Source of the DNA: Synechococcus sp. M16.1
Lineage (GTDB): Bacteria > Cyanobacteriota > Cyanobacteriia > PCC-6307 > Cyanobiaceae
NCBI RefSeq assembly: GCF_014279895.1
Contig: NZ_CP047954.1
Span: 248,001 to 312,000, forward strand
DNA: 64,000 bases
Reading direction: 5' to 3'
The notes beneath the pieces are model-generated. The model ran no database searches, had not been told where the DNA came from, and was given only the letters and a program-made list of their open reading frames with translations. Every line of letters begins with the position of its first letter. The first letter of the stretch is position 1. Shown here piece by piece: positions 8,270-16,680 of the stretch. The translations under genes were made by a program, and so were the position numbers.

Positions 8270-8992
8270 TTAGGGGGCCAAACGCGCCCGGTGCAGCCTG
8301 CTCTTCTCATACCAGGCTGCAAATTCTGGGGCCCACTCCACCATGTGGGGCCACATCAGATCACAGAGCTGGCGGATCTCCAGCTGTGCATCGAGCTTGG
8401 CCCGCAGGTCCATGAAGTGCAGGAACGCCCGCAGGCTGAAGCTCACCACAAAATGCTGGCGGTAGTCGAAGGGAAGGATGCCGCGGGCGTGCTCCTCGGC
8501 GAAGCCCGCCCTGAGCAGATCCCTGTAGCGCTCGGCGGCGCTACGGCAGAGATCAAGATCCTGTTGGCGTAGTGCTTCGGTGTAGGCGTATTTCTTGCCC
8601 TGCCGATCGCTGTACTCGCCGATGGGCCTCAGATAGAACACCTCTTCCAGGTTCAGGGCTCCATCCGCTGCACGGCAGATGCGTTCACCGGTGTAACGCA
8701 TCGACTGCACATCGAAGCTCACCCCAACCCGGTGGGTGCGGGCCTGCTGCATCACCGAGTGCGGGAACCAGCCCACGTTCAGCACGATCTGTGCATGCTC
8801 CATCGGGCCGTAGTGGCCGCGCTCTCCCGACAGCAGGCGTTTCACACAGATCTCTCCAGCCCGCTGCTCATCAGGCCAGTTGGCACGATCTCCGGCCACG
8901 AATCCTTCGCTGTAGTCCTGATGCATGGCGGCGTACACGCATTGCTGCGGGTTCGGCGTAGCTGCGATCAGATCGACCCGAAAGCGGTCCAT
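8270..8992 (-). CDS. thyX: Flavin-dependent thymidylate synthase ThyX
   Basis: ThyX methylates dUMP to dTMP using methylenetetrahydrofolate and FAD, independently of the classical ThyA. The signature RHRxxSxNxxSxR is present as RTHRVGVSFDVQSMR, with the NVGWFPHSVMQQ segment before it and FVVSFSLRAFLHFMDLR near the C-terminus. I took the ATG at 8992 (MDRFRVDLIAATPNPQQ), giving 240 residues. An ATG at 9025 is also possible and would add 11 residues; neither has a strong Shine-Dalgarno. It lies downstream of the thioredoxin gene on the same strand. Confidence 0.93.
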   Translation of the reverse strand: MDRFRVDLIAATPNPQQCVYAAMHQDYSEGFVAGDRANWPDEQRAGEICVKRLLSGERGHYGPMEHAQIVLNVGWFPHSVMQQARTHRVGVSFDVQSMRYTGERICRAADGALNLEEVFYLRPIGEYSDRQGKKYAYTEALRQQDLDLCRSAAERYRDLLRAGFAEEHARGILPFDYRQHFVVSFSLRAFLHFMDLRAKLDAQLEIRQLCDLMWPHMVEWAPEFAAWYEKSRLHRARLAP

Positions 8993-9036
8993 GGGAGCGT
9001 CAGAGTGACGAGTTGTGGTGATCATGGCGAGGCGTG

Positions 9037-9612
9037 TCAACCATGGCTGCGGGGCCCCGCGTTGGCTGGGCTCGAGGCCCCTGCCATCGCGTTGTTCGCG
9101 GAGGGGGGCGTCAGCAGCTGGCTGATGTTGCCGACGCCAGGCAAGGCCGGCAACGGCTGATTTTCAAGCAGTGCTGTGGTGAGCAGCTGGAGTTCCTCAG
9201 CGCTGCGCAAGCCGAGGGATCGCCCCTTGGCTTCCCCCTCAGCGTTGAACAGGTTCAACTGGGGAATGCCGTTGACGTCGTAGCGATCAACCAGATCTTG
9301 CCAACGGGGGTTGTCGACGTTGACCAGAACAACATCGAGTCGATCTCGCGATTGCTTCTCCAAAGTCAGCATCGAAGGTGCCATCTCTCTGCAGACCTGG
9401 CACCAATCGGCGTAGAACTCGATCAGCGTTGGGCGTCCGTTGGTTAACGCTGTTTGTGGGTCGAGGGATCGTCTCGCCAGCTGCTCCATCGGACTTTCGC
9501 TCTGAATGCCACCGCGTAGGACAACCAGGCCCATGGCCAGAGCCACCGCAATCAGCACCAGCACCCATCGCTGCGCTGTGCCCAGGGGCGAAGACTCCGG
9601 GGTGCCTGTCAT
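9037..9612 (-). CDS. txlA: Membrane-anchored thioredoxin-like protein (TxlA/HCF164 type)
   Basis: The 191-residue protein has one N-terminal membrane helix (WVLVLIAVALAMGLVVL, about residues 16-32), then a thioredoxin fold with the redox motif WCQVC in FYADWCQVCREMAPSM, a GIPQLNLFN cis-Pro loop, and a Ser/Pro/Ala-rich tail. Relatives (TxlA in cyanobacteria, HCF164 in plants) face the thylakoid lumen and pass reducing equivalents for cytochrome c maturation and cytochrome b6f assembly. It is divergent from the small membrane protein gene at 9676 and precedes thyX by 44 bp. Confidence 0.85.
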   Translation of the reverse strand: MTGTPESSPLGTAQRWVLVLIAVALAMGLVVLRGGIQSESPMEQLARRSLDPQTALTNGRPTLIEFYADWCQVCREMAPSMLTLEKQSRDRLDVVLVNVDNPRWQDLVDRYDVNGIPQLNLFNAEGEAKGRSLGLRSAEELQLLTTALLENQPLPALPGVGNISQLLTPPSANNAMAGASSPANAGPRSHG

Positions 9613-9675
9613 CGCACGTCAACCGCAGCGATCACTCTGGCAGCTCCTTCGAAAGGCCGCCGCTACCTTGACGCC

Positions 9676-10179
9676 ATGCCAATTCTGCGACTGCTGAGCC
9701 TTCCGGTTCGGGCGCCGTTGTTGACGGTGCTATTTCTCGTTGCGGTTGTGCTCGGCAACCATTGGCAGATTGTTCAGCCCTCCTTCACGTCTCTCTATGG
9801 CGTGAGTGCGGCCTGGTTCTGGTGTCTCGTGCTGCTGCAGACGCAGGTGGTTGTCGTCTTCTGCACCATGCCCGATCTGCTGTTGCGCCAGGTGTCGTTG
9901 CTGATGGCGTCGAGCCGGGTGATGACGTTGGTGGTCACGCTGCTGGTGGTGATCACCGGTGGCATTTATCTGCTGAAGCTCAATGTGCTCACCGACGTGT
10001 TGATCCTGGCCTCAGCCGTGCTCTTGGCCAGGCTCGATCTCATCCGCATCGGTGTTCTGCCCGCCGCCGGGATCTGCCTGCTTCTGATGAGTTTGGTCGT
10101 GATCGCTGGCATCGTCGCCGGCACGCTTCTGCCCCATCCCAGCGCCAGTCTCGTTGCAGAACGATTGATTGCCGCCTAG
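9676..10179 (+). CDS. Conserved hypothetical membrane protein (167 aa)
   Basis: The product is highly hydrophobic with about four to five predicted membrane helices (VLFLVAVVLG, WFWCLVLLQTQVVVVF, VMTLVVTLLVVITGGIYLL, VLILASAVLLARLDLIRIG, ICLLLMSLVVIAGIVAG). I recognise no family motif and the function is unknown. The gene is divergent from txlA by 63 bp. Its last 168 bp run antisense to the 3' end of the lytic transglycosylase frame. Because the hydrophobic pattern continues through the overlap while the opposing tail looks like random polar sequence, I believe this gene's C-terminus is the real one. Confidence 0.75.
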   Translation: MPILRLLSLPVRAPLLTVLFLVAVVLGNHWQIVQPSFTSLYGVSAAWFWCLVLLQTQVVVVFCTMPDLLLRQVSLLMASSRVMTLVVTLLVVITGGIYLLKLNVLTDVLILASAVLLARLDLIRIGVLPAAGICLLLMSLVVIAGIVAGTLLPHPSASLVAERLIAA

Positions 10180-12159
10180 GTAGCCGAGCAGATTGTCCAG
10201 CACTTTCTTGGTGTAGAAGCGTGTTTCCGGGTAGGGAATGCGTTCCACCCAGAGCGCATCGTCGTCTTGATTCGTGGGTTGCACCCAAGAGGCCACAGCA
10301 CCAGGCCCGGCGTTGTAGCTGGCAATGCTGCGAAAGGGGTCGTTTTCCCATTGCTCCAGCAAGTGGTTGAGGTAGCGCGCGCCCAGTTCGAAGTTTTCGG
10401 CGGGATCCTTCAGCATCAGCGTGCTGGTTGGTGCGTCAGCCATCTCTGTGGCTGTGGAGGGCATCAATTGCATCACGCCTACGGCCCCAGCAGGGGAGAC
10501 GACACCAGGAGCAAAGCGTGATTCCTGTTTGGCGATCGCTCGCAACAGATTGGCCTGAACGCCTGCTTGCTCTGCCGCTGTCTGTATCTCAGCTTCGAAG
10601 AGGCGAGGGAATTGGCTGCGATGCAGGAGAGTCCGTTGATGGCAGCTCGGATCACGCCAGCGGAGGCTGAGCCACCAGAGCTGGTCCAGTCCCATCCAGG
10701 TGTCCCCGACGGCAAGGCGCAGCCTGGCTTCGGCGAGACGTTCTTCAGGTGGCGGTGGGGCTGCGGGGTCTGCCTCGGCCTGCCAGGCCTCCCAGGCGGC
10801 GTGCACCTGGCCCAGTCGCCAAAGCTCGTTCACCAGGCGGTGATGGCTGTTGAGCGGTTGCCAGGCTGGCGGCTCCTGCTGCGGGTCTGGGGATCGCAAC
10901 GCCAGGGGTTCGGCCACACCCAGGTGCTCCATGGCGCGCCATCGGTAGTAGCCCCCGGGGAAGGCCTCGATCAGGCGGCGCCAGGTGCGTTCTGCCTTTG
11001 TCGTTTCGCCGAGTTGCTTGTGGCTAAGCCCCAACCAGAACAGCCGCCGCGTCTCCAACGGTGGAGGCAGGGGGTCATCCTCATCGGGGCGTTCCAGCAG
11101 GGCGCGGGCGCGATCCCAATCCTCAGCCAGAAACGCTTCGCGGGCGAGGTCCCATTGGAGTTGCCAGATGTCGGGGTCGTTGGGCCAGCGGCTCAGGGCG
11201 GCATCCGCCCCGTCGCCGCCGGCGAGTCGTACGCGAGCTGCGGCAACAGCGGCTGAGCGCTCCTGAAGGGCGGCCGGAAGGGCATCCAGGACCCCATGCT
11301 GGGCATCAAGCGGTTCGCTCAGGATCCGCGCTGCTTCAAGGCTGGCGGGGTGGCTTGGGTGGCTTTGCGCCAGCGTCAGCAGCTGGGATGTACCCGCACC
11401 TGGGTCGCCATGCAGCAGCAGGGAACGACCGATGGCCAGCTGGGTCTCCGGGGAGGCATCGAGCTCCTGAAGACAGGTCAGTGCGGTGTCGGCATGGCCT
11501 TGTTTTGCGAGTGCTTGCGCCAAGGTTTGGCGTTGGTGGGGTTGAGGTGCCTGCGCCCCCGTGGCCTCGCAGGCGTCACGCATCAGCTCAAAGGCGCCGT
11601 CTCGGCGCGTATTCCAACGGGCTAGATGCAGGGCGCCTTGATGGCTTGCCAGCGCTTCGGAGCCATCCCGAGCCGCCAGGGTCAGTGCTGCGGGGTGCGC
11701 GGGTTGCTGCTGGAGCAGCTGCTGATGAAGAACGGGGTTGTTGTCGCCAAGCGCCAATCGCGCCCATGCCGAGCCGGGTGCTTCGGGAAAGCGATCCAAC
11801 AGGAGCTGCCAGATCTCAGCAGCGTCGGATGTCTCGCCCTTTGCGTCAGCGGTGAGGGCTGCCCGTTCGAGCACCACGGCCGCCATCGGATCGCGCCCCC
11901 AGCCTTGGCCATGGAGCAGTTGCGGTGAACCATCCCTGGCCAGCATCAACAGGGCGGCTTCTCGACGGGTCTGCGGATCGATGGCCCAGCGGTAGTGCTG
12001 CCAGAGCCTTGCCTGCGAGACCTCAGGCGTGAGGCGCTGATGCTGCTTGTTCAGCAGTTGCTGCCCGCCCCATGCAGCCAACCCACTGAAGCCAGCAACC
12101 GAAAGCAGTAGCAGCGTTCCGATTCGCGGCCCTGCCTGCACACCCAACTTGGAGCTCAT
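10012..12159 (-). CDS. Soluble lytic murein transglycosylase with TPR-like N-terminal region
   Basis: The 715-residue protein has an N-terminal membrane or signal helix (IGTLLLLSVAGFSGLAAWG), a long alpha-helical TPR-like region, and a C-terminal lysozyme-like SLT domain. The catalytic Glu lies in AIAKQESRFAPG, followed by GAVGVMQLMPSTA, ENFELGARYLNHLL and SIASYNAGPGAV, the standard order. It should cleave peptidoglycan with 1,6-anhydromuramic acid formation. I used the ATG at 12159, as the longer frame starts with TTG. The last ~50 residues after LGYLGGNQSF are polar, low in motif content and antisense to the neighbouring membrane gene, so the natural protein may once have ended near 10180. 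Confidence 0.88.
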   Translation of the reverse strand: MSSKLGVQAGPRIGTLLLLSVAGFSGLAAWGGQQLLNKQHQRLTPEVSQARLWQHYRWAIDPQTRREAALLMLARDGSPQLLHGQGWGRDPMAAVVLERAALTADAKGETSDAAEIWQLLLDRFPEAPGSAWARLALGDNNPVLHQQLLQQQPAHPAALTLAARDGSEALASHQGALHLARWNTRRDGAFELMRDACEATGAQAPQPHQRQTLAQALAKQGHADTALTCLQELDASPETQLAIGRSLLLHGDPGAGTSQLLTLAQSHPSHPASLEAARILSEPLDAQHGVLDALPAALQERSAAVAAARVRLAGGDGADAALSRWPNDPDIWQLQWDLAREAFLAEDWDRARALLERPDEDDPLPPPLETRRLFWLGLSHKQLGETTKAERTWRRLIEAFPGGYYRWRAMEHLGVAEPLALRSPDPQQEPPAWQPLNSHHRLVNELWRLGQVHAAWEAWQAEADPAAPPPPEERLAEARLRLAVGDTWMGLDQLWWLSLRWRDPSCHQRTLLHRSQFPRLFEAEIQTAAEQAGVQANLLRAIAKQESRFAPGVVSPAGAVGVMQLMPSTATEMADAPTSTLMLKDPAENFELGARYLNHLLEQWENDPFRSIASYNAGPGAVASWVQPTNQDDDALWVERIPYPETRFYTKKVLDNLLGYLGGNQSFCNETGAGMGQKRAGDDASDHDQTHQKQADPGGGQNTDADEIEPGQEHG

Positions 12160-12294
12160 CTCATTCTGATGCTTCAAAGACAGTTGGCGAGCCTTTGATC
12201 ACCTGCAGGCCGTGGAGGGCAGAGCTGCACCTGTCACGTCCTTGGGAATCAGCCTCAGAGGTGGTTCCTATGGTGCTGTCCACGATTGAGACCC

Positions 12295-13689
12295 ATGGTT
12301 CAAGAGGCGTGCTCCCCGATCGGCCCCGCTCTCGGTGACGCTGCGCCAGGGTTTGGAACCGACGGGATCCGTGGGCTCGCCGGCACGGTTCTCACCCCCG
12401 CCTTGTGTCTTCAGGTGGGCTATTGGGTCGGTCGGGTTCTGCAGGCGGAAGGTCCTGTTCTGATCGGGATGGACTCCCGGACCAGCGGCAGCATGGTGGT
12501 TGCTGCCCTGACGGCCGGTTTGACGGCGGCTGGTCGCGATGTGTGGACCCTTGGGCTCTGTCCGACGCCGGCGGTTCCGTTGTTGATTCGCCAGCTGGGG
12601 GCCGCCGGCGGCCTGATGGTCTCCGCCAGCCATAACCCCCCTGCAGACAACGGCATCAAGGTGTTTGGGGCCGATGGCGCCAAACTCAGCGCCTCCCGTC
12701 AAGCCCAGGTGGAAGCCGGTCTGCAGGGGCAGACGCCCATGGCTGAGCAAGCAACATTCCGCTGCGGTGTGGCGCGATCCAGCGCCGATCTCCTGGATGG
12801 CTACAGAGAGGTGTTGCAACAATCGGTGGCTGAACGCCGACTGGATGGCGTTCCCATCGTTTTGGACCTCTGCTGGGGATCCGCGACGGCGTGCGGTGCC
12901 GATGCCTTCCGTGCCCTGGGGGCTGATCTCACCGTGCTCCATGGGGAACCCGATGGCTCCCGCATCAACGTGGCTTGCGGGTCAACCCATCTGGAACCGC
13001 TACAACGGGCTGTGATCGAGCGCGGCGCGGCGATGGGTTTTGCCTTTGATGGTGATGCCGATCGGATGCTGGCGGTGGACGGCCGCGGCCGGATCATCGA
13101 CGGCGACCACGTGCTGTTTCTCTGGGGATCCGTGCTGCAGGAGCAGCAGGCGCTCCCCGATCAGCGGTTGGTGGCCACTGTGATGTCGAACCTTGGCTTC
13201 GAGCGTGCCTGGAAGCAGCGGGGCGGCACCCTTGATCGCACGCCGGTGGGAGATCAGCACGTCCATGCCGCGATGGTGGCCAGTGGCGCGGGCCTCGGTG
13301 GAGAACAATCCGGCCACATCCTTTCCGCCTCCCATGGGCTGTGTGGCGATGGTGTTCTGACCGCCGTTCAGTTGGCCACCTTGTGCCATGCCCAGGGCAT
13401 CAGCCTGAGCGATTGGTTGGACCGCAGTTTCCAGGCCTACCCGCAGAAATTGGTCAATGTGCGGGTGATCGACCGTTTGCGCCGTAAGAACTGGAGCGCT
13501 TGCACTGCTCTCACCGACGCCATTGCTTCAGCGGAGCAGTCGATGGGCCAGACCGGTCGCATTTTGGTGCGGGCCAGTGGTACGGAGCCCGTCTTGCGGG
13601 TGATGGTGGAAGCCGAGCAGTCGGACGCTGTGGAGCATTGGACGGGGCATCTGGCCGCCGTTGCCGAGGATCATCTCAACGCGGCCTGA
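12295..13689 (+). CDS. glmM: Phosphoglucosamine mutase
   Basis: GlmM converts glucosamine-6-phosphate to glucosamine-1-phosphate for UDP-GlcNAc synthesis. The 464-residue protein shows the four expected motifs: FGTDGIRG at the N-terminus, the phosphoserine loop SASHNPP with Ser112, the metal loop DGDADRM near residue 252, and the phosphate-binding RASGTEPVLRVMVE near the C-terminus. The start is ATG 12295; an in-frame TTG is 9 bases upstream. The gene is divergent from the lytic transglycosylase by 135 bp, so two peptidoglycan-related genes share that intergenic region. It is convergent, with a 14-bp overlap, with a GlcNAc-kinase-like gene. Confidence 0.95.
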   Translation: MVQEACSPIGPALGDAAPGFGTDGIRGLAGTVLTPALCLQVGYWVGRVLQAEGPVLIGMDSRTSGSMVVAALTAGLTAAGRDVWTLGLCPTPAVPLLIRQLGAAGGLMVSASHNPPADNGIKVFGADGAKLSASRQAQVEAGLQGQTPMAEQATFRCGVARSSADLLDGYREVLQQSVAERRLDGVPIVLDLCWGSATACGADAFRALGADLTVLHGEPDGSRINVACGSTHLEPLQRAVIERGAAMGFAFDGDADRMLAVDGRGRIIDGDHVLFLWGSVLQEQQALPDQRLVATVMSNLGFERAWKQRGGTLDRTPVGDQHVHAAMVASGAGLGGEQSGHILSASHGLCGDGVLTAVQLATLCHAQGISLSDWLDRSFQAYPQKLVNVRVIDRLRRKNWSACTALTDAIASAEQSMGQTGRILVRASGTEPVLRVMVEAEQSDAVEHWTGHLAAVAEDHLNAA

Positions 13690-14629
13690 GGCTTAAGGCC
13701 TCGGCCATCAAGAGGGCGCCATCACAGGCATCGCCCTTGGCCTTGCCCCATCGGGCTTCGGGAATCGACTGATGGATGGCCTGTTGCACGGCTGTGCGGA
13801 ACCCCTGGAGATGGGTGACGGCTCCTCCATGGCAGATCACCAGGGGGGACCGCAGGGAAAGCTGCTGGGCCACGGTGCTGATGCAGCGGGAGAGGGCTGC
13901 TGCAGATCCCTTAACGATCTCCTCCGCGCCAGGGCAGTTCTTGGCTGCGGCTTCCACCACCAGTGGAGCCAAGGCTGCAAAGTCAGCCGTGCCGAAGTCC
14001 TGCTGCACCACCCGGGCTTTCACTGCGGCGTGGCTGTCGCAGCCCAGCTGATTCCAGATCTGCAGGCGCAGCGGATGGTCGGGCAGGCGTCCATCGGCCA
14101 TGCGCAGGGTCAGCTGCAATCCCTGGTGGCCCAGATCAAAGGCCGAGCCGGCTCCATCGAGCAGCCATCCCCAGCCGCCACAGCGGTGTTCATGGCCGTT
14201 CTCGTCTCGGCCCAGCACGATCATTCCGGTGCCGCTGATCGCCAGGATTCCTGCGCCTTCAGGGATCGCACCTCGCAAGGCGGTGCGTTCGTCTCCGGTG
14301 ACCAGCACCTTGGTCAAGCCTGTGTTAACACCGATGGCCAGGGCTTGCCCCACCAAACGTTCAGCACGCTGTTGCAGTGCCGTTCCGTGTTCGATGCCGC
14401 TGGCTCCCACAACGGCCGCCTGGATCACGCCATCGGGGTGATTTTTCAGGGCCTCCTGCGCACTGGCGCTGATCGCCTCGAGGAAACGACGCTCACCCTG
14501 GGGGGCATCCAGGTGGCTCACGCCGGGGCCCTCGCCTTCTCCAACAGGCTGGTGCACGCCGTTCTGAACCACGCTGAGGCGGCAGCGGGTGTGCGTCTGT
14601 CCGGCATCGAATCCAGCGAGCAGCTTCAT
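13676..14629 (-). CDS. BadF/BadG-type ATPase family, N-acetylglucosamine kinase-like
   Basis: The 317-residue protein starts MKLLAGFDAGQTHTRCRLSV, the phosphate-1 loop of the ASKHA fold, and has GILAISGTGMIVLGRDENG, GGWGWLLDGAGSAFDLGHQG and VICHGGAVTHLQGF, in the order seen in N-acetylglucosamine kinases of the BcrAD/BadFG family. It probably phosphorylates an amino sugar, consistent with its position tail-to-tail with glmM, but the substrate is inferred. Its ATG overlaps the ictB-like stop by 4 bp, so it is the last gene of a minus-strand run with the FIST gene, trmB and ictB-like gene. Confidence 0.75.
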   Translation of the reverse strand: MKLLAGFDAGQTHTRCRLSVVQNGVHQPVGEGEGPGVSHLDAPQGERRFLEAISASAQEALKNHPDGVIQAAVVGASGIEHGTALQQRAERLVGQALAIGVNTGLTKVLVTGDERTALRGAIPEGAGILAISGTGMIVLGRDENGHEHRCGGWGWLLDGAGSAFDLGHQGLQLTLRMADGRLPDHPLRLQIWNQLGCDSHAAVKARVVQQDFGTADFAALAPLVVEAAAKNCPGAEEIVKGSAAALSRCISTVAQQLSLRSPLVICHGGAVTHLQGFRTAVQQAIHQSIPEARWGKAKGDACDGALLMAEALSLRPR

Positions 14630-15942
14630 GATTCCGTGGGTCGACTCACCAGGCTGGCCAGAGCAAACCAGCCGATCAACTGCACTTCGGGGCGGAAGAA
14701 GATTGTGTCGGTGCTGCCCTGCATCAGCAGGCCAGCGATGGCAGCGAGGCTGGCGATGGATGCCAAGGCGCTTGGAGCATCGGCATTGAGCTGCTTGAGG
14801 CCCTGCCTCAGGCTGCTGGCCAGCAATCCCAGGCAGGCCAGCAGTCCGGGAATGCCGTTTTCTACCAGGATTTCCAAGGGAACGGAGTAGGCACTGAGGG
14901 CGTTGAACTTCGGTTGCTGATACAGGGGATAGATGCTGTTGAACGCCGTATTGCCAGGGCCGATGCCCAACCAGGGACGGTCTTGCACCATCTGGATGGC
15001 CGCCATCCAGACGTTGATGCGGAAGTTGTTGGAACTATCCCCCCGTCCCGCCAGCAGGCTGGTGATGCGCGTGCGGATCGGATCGATCTGGGTGGCCGCC
15101 ACCACAAGGAAAGCGGCTCCAACCAGCAGCACGGCCAGAGGCACAAGACGTCTCCAGAGCGGAGGCCAGTGGCGTGTCCAGCGCAGCAGCAGCAACAACA
15201 GCAGCACGGCACCGGCAGCAACCATTCCCAGCCAGCCGCCGCGGCTGTAGGTGAACAGCGTGGCTGTTGCTGCCAACACCAATGTGGTTCCGGCAAACAG
15301 CTGGGCTCCCACCCCACGCCAGCGCACCAGTGCGATCGCTGCGAAGGGAATCAGCGGCAGCAGGTAACCCGCCAGGAGGTTGGGGTTGCCCAGGGGGCCG
15401 TAGATCCGAATGGTGCCGGTGCTGATGGAATTCGGATCGGCCCAGCCCGCCAGTTCCTCGCTGGAGGCATACAGCTGTCGCAAAGCCAGAACGCTGCTGA
15501 GCAGCCCGCCACTCAGCAGTCCGGCGACCAGACGGTCCCACCATTGGCTGTTGCTCAGCAGCAGCTTGCAGAGCAAGGCATAAACGCCCAGGTAGCTGAG
15601 CAGTTTGATCAGGCCTTTGCTGGCGGCAATTGGAACCGGAGAACATCCGGTGGCCACAATCGCGATGGCCAGAAAAAGCATCAGCCAGCGCGAGATGGTT
15701 CCGATGCGCTGAGGTGGCGGACTGCAGAGGCACCAGAGCAGCCATAGAACGCCGCAGGCTGCAATCACCAGGGCCAGGCCTGTGCGTGTGAAGAAAGGAA
15801 GACCCGTGACCAAGGCCAGCAGCAGGAGTCCCGCCAGCCCTTCAAGGCGTTTCAGCACCGCCTGATCCGTAGTGATCACCCCCTGCCAGCGCACCAACAG
15901 GGCCCCACTGCTTGCCGTCTGGGTTGCATCCGCAGAGGCCAT
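14626..15942 (-). CDS. ictB: IctB / O-antigen ligase family membrane protein
   Basis: The 438-residue protein has about ten to twelve membrane helices and matches IctB: LKRLEGLAGLLLLALVTGLPF near the start, RIYGPLGNPNLLAGYLLPLIP in the middle, FTYSRGGWLG and the large loop NVWMAAIQMVQDRPWLGIGP with NTAFNSIYPLYQQPKFNALSAYS. IctB was first proposed as an inorganic-carbon transporter but belongs to the Wzy_C/O-antigen ligase family, so its real function is debated. It starts 9 bp after trmB and overlaps the kinase-like gene by 4 bp. The C-terminus ends with FRPEVQLIGWFALASL. Confidence 0.85.
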   Translation of the reverse strand: MASADATQTASSGALLVRWQGVITTDQAVLKRLEGLAGLLLLALVTGLPFFTRTGLALVIAACGVLWLLWCLCSPPPQRIGTISRWLMLFLAIAIVATGCSPVPIAASKGLIKLLSYLGVYALLCKLLLSNSQWWDRLVAGLLSGGLLSSVLALRQLYASSEELAGWADPNSISTGTIRIYGPLGNPNLLAGYLLPLIPFAAIALVRWRGVGAQLFAGTTLVLAATATLFTYSRGGWLGMVAAGAVLLLLLLLRWTRHWPPLWRRLVPLAVLLVGAAFLVVAATQIDPIRTRITSLLAGRGDSSNNFRINVWMAAIQMVQDRPWLGIGPGNTAFNSIYPLYQQPKFNALSAYSVPLEILVENGIPGLLACLGLLASSLRQGLKQLNADAPSALASIASLAAIAGLLMQGSTDTIFFRPEVQLIGWFALASLVSRPTES

Positions 15943-15951
15943 CGTGGGGCT

Positions 15952-16656
15952 TCAGGTGGTGAGTGCTTCCGCCGGATTATCGATCTCCTGCCAGCGCTGT
16001 TCCAGATCTGACACGGAAGGAAGTGGATTCTGGTTCCGGCGATAGAGCACCCGGTAGACGGGGAGGTTTTGCTCAAGCACGTAGCGCTCCCGTTCCGTGG
16101 GAACCGAAAGCGGGTTGCTGGCGCGCCAGGGACGTTGGTCCTCGGCGGGGCGGTCGAAACAGTCGCTGAGTTCGGTGAGAGCCACCATCGGCTCAATCAC
16201 GTCCAGAATATCGCTCTGCAGAAACAGCTCACGGCCGGGCTGCAGGGCCGTTGCAATGGCGAGCAGAAGCGCCGGCTGCAGGACCCGGCGCTTGTGGTGC
16301 CTGCGTTTGAACCAGGGATCGGGGAATTGGATCGAGACCCGCTGCAGTCGGTCCTGCTTCAGGGCCTTCATCCAGCCTTCTAGGCTGATGTTGGCGTTGC
16401 AGAACAGGATCCGAACATTGCCGTGCTCCGAGGCGAGCGCGTCTTGATCGGCAGACGTCACCAGCGGTCGGCGGATTTCAACGCCGAGATGGTTCCAGTG
16501 GGGATCACGCTCGGCCAAGCCCAGCAGGCAGCGGCCACGGGCGCAGCCGATATCAAGGTGGATCGGCTGATCAGGAACGCGAAACAGCTGCTCGGGTGGT
16601 GGTAATTCCAGCGGCAACTGGAAGAAGCTGCTGAGGGGATTGACGTGCTGACGCAA
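15952..16656 (-). CDS. trmB: tRNA (guanine-N7-)-methyltransferase
   Basis: TrmB uses S-adenosylmethionine to make m7G46 in tRNA. The 234-residue protein shows [16 protein letters not shown] (SAM-binding motif I), [10 protein letters not shown], the conserved [18 protein letters not shown] catalytic loop with its Asp, and [13 protein letters not shown]. The start codon is TTG ([12 protein letters not shown]), since no in-frame ATG exists before an upstream stop. It is 24 bp downstream of the FIST gene and 9 bp upstream of the ictB-like gene on the same strand. Confidence 0.95.
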   Translation of the reverse strand: MRQHVNPLSSFFQLPLELPPPEQLFRVPDQPIHLDIGCARGRCLLGLAERDPHWNHLGVEIRRPLVTSADQDALASEHGNVRILFCNANISLEGWMKALKQDRLQRVSIQFPDPWFKRRHHKRRVLQPALLLAIATALQPGRELFLQSDILDVIEPMVALTELSDCFDRPAEDQRPWRASNPLSVPTERERYVLEQNLPVYRVLYRRNQNPLPSVSDLEQRWQEIDNPAEALTT

Positions 16657-16680
16657 GGTTCTGAAGCGGTGCGATCCGGT

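Noticed and set aside
13772-14890. Plus-strand frame of 372 codons
   Set aside because: It is antisense to the GlcNAc-kinase-like and ictB-like genes, and its product lacks any motif. High GC creates such shadow frames.
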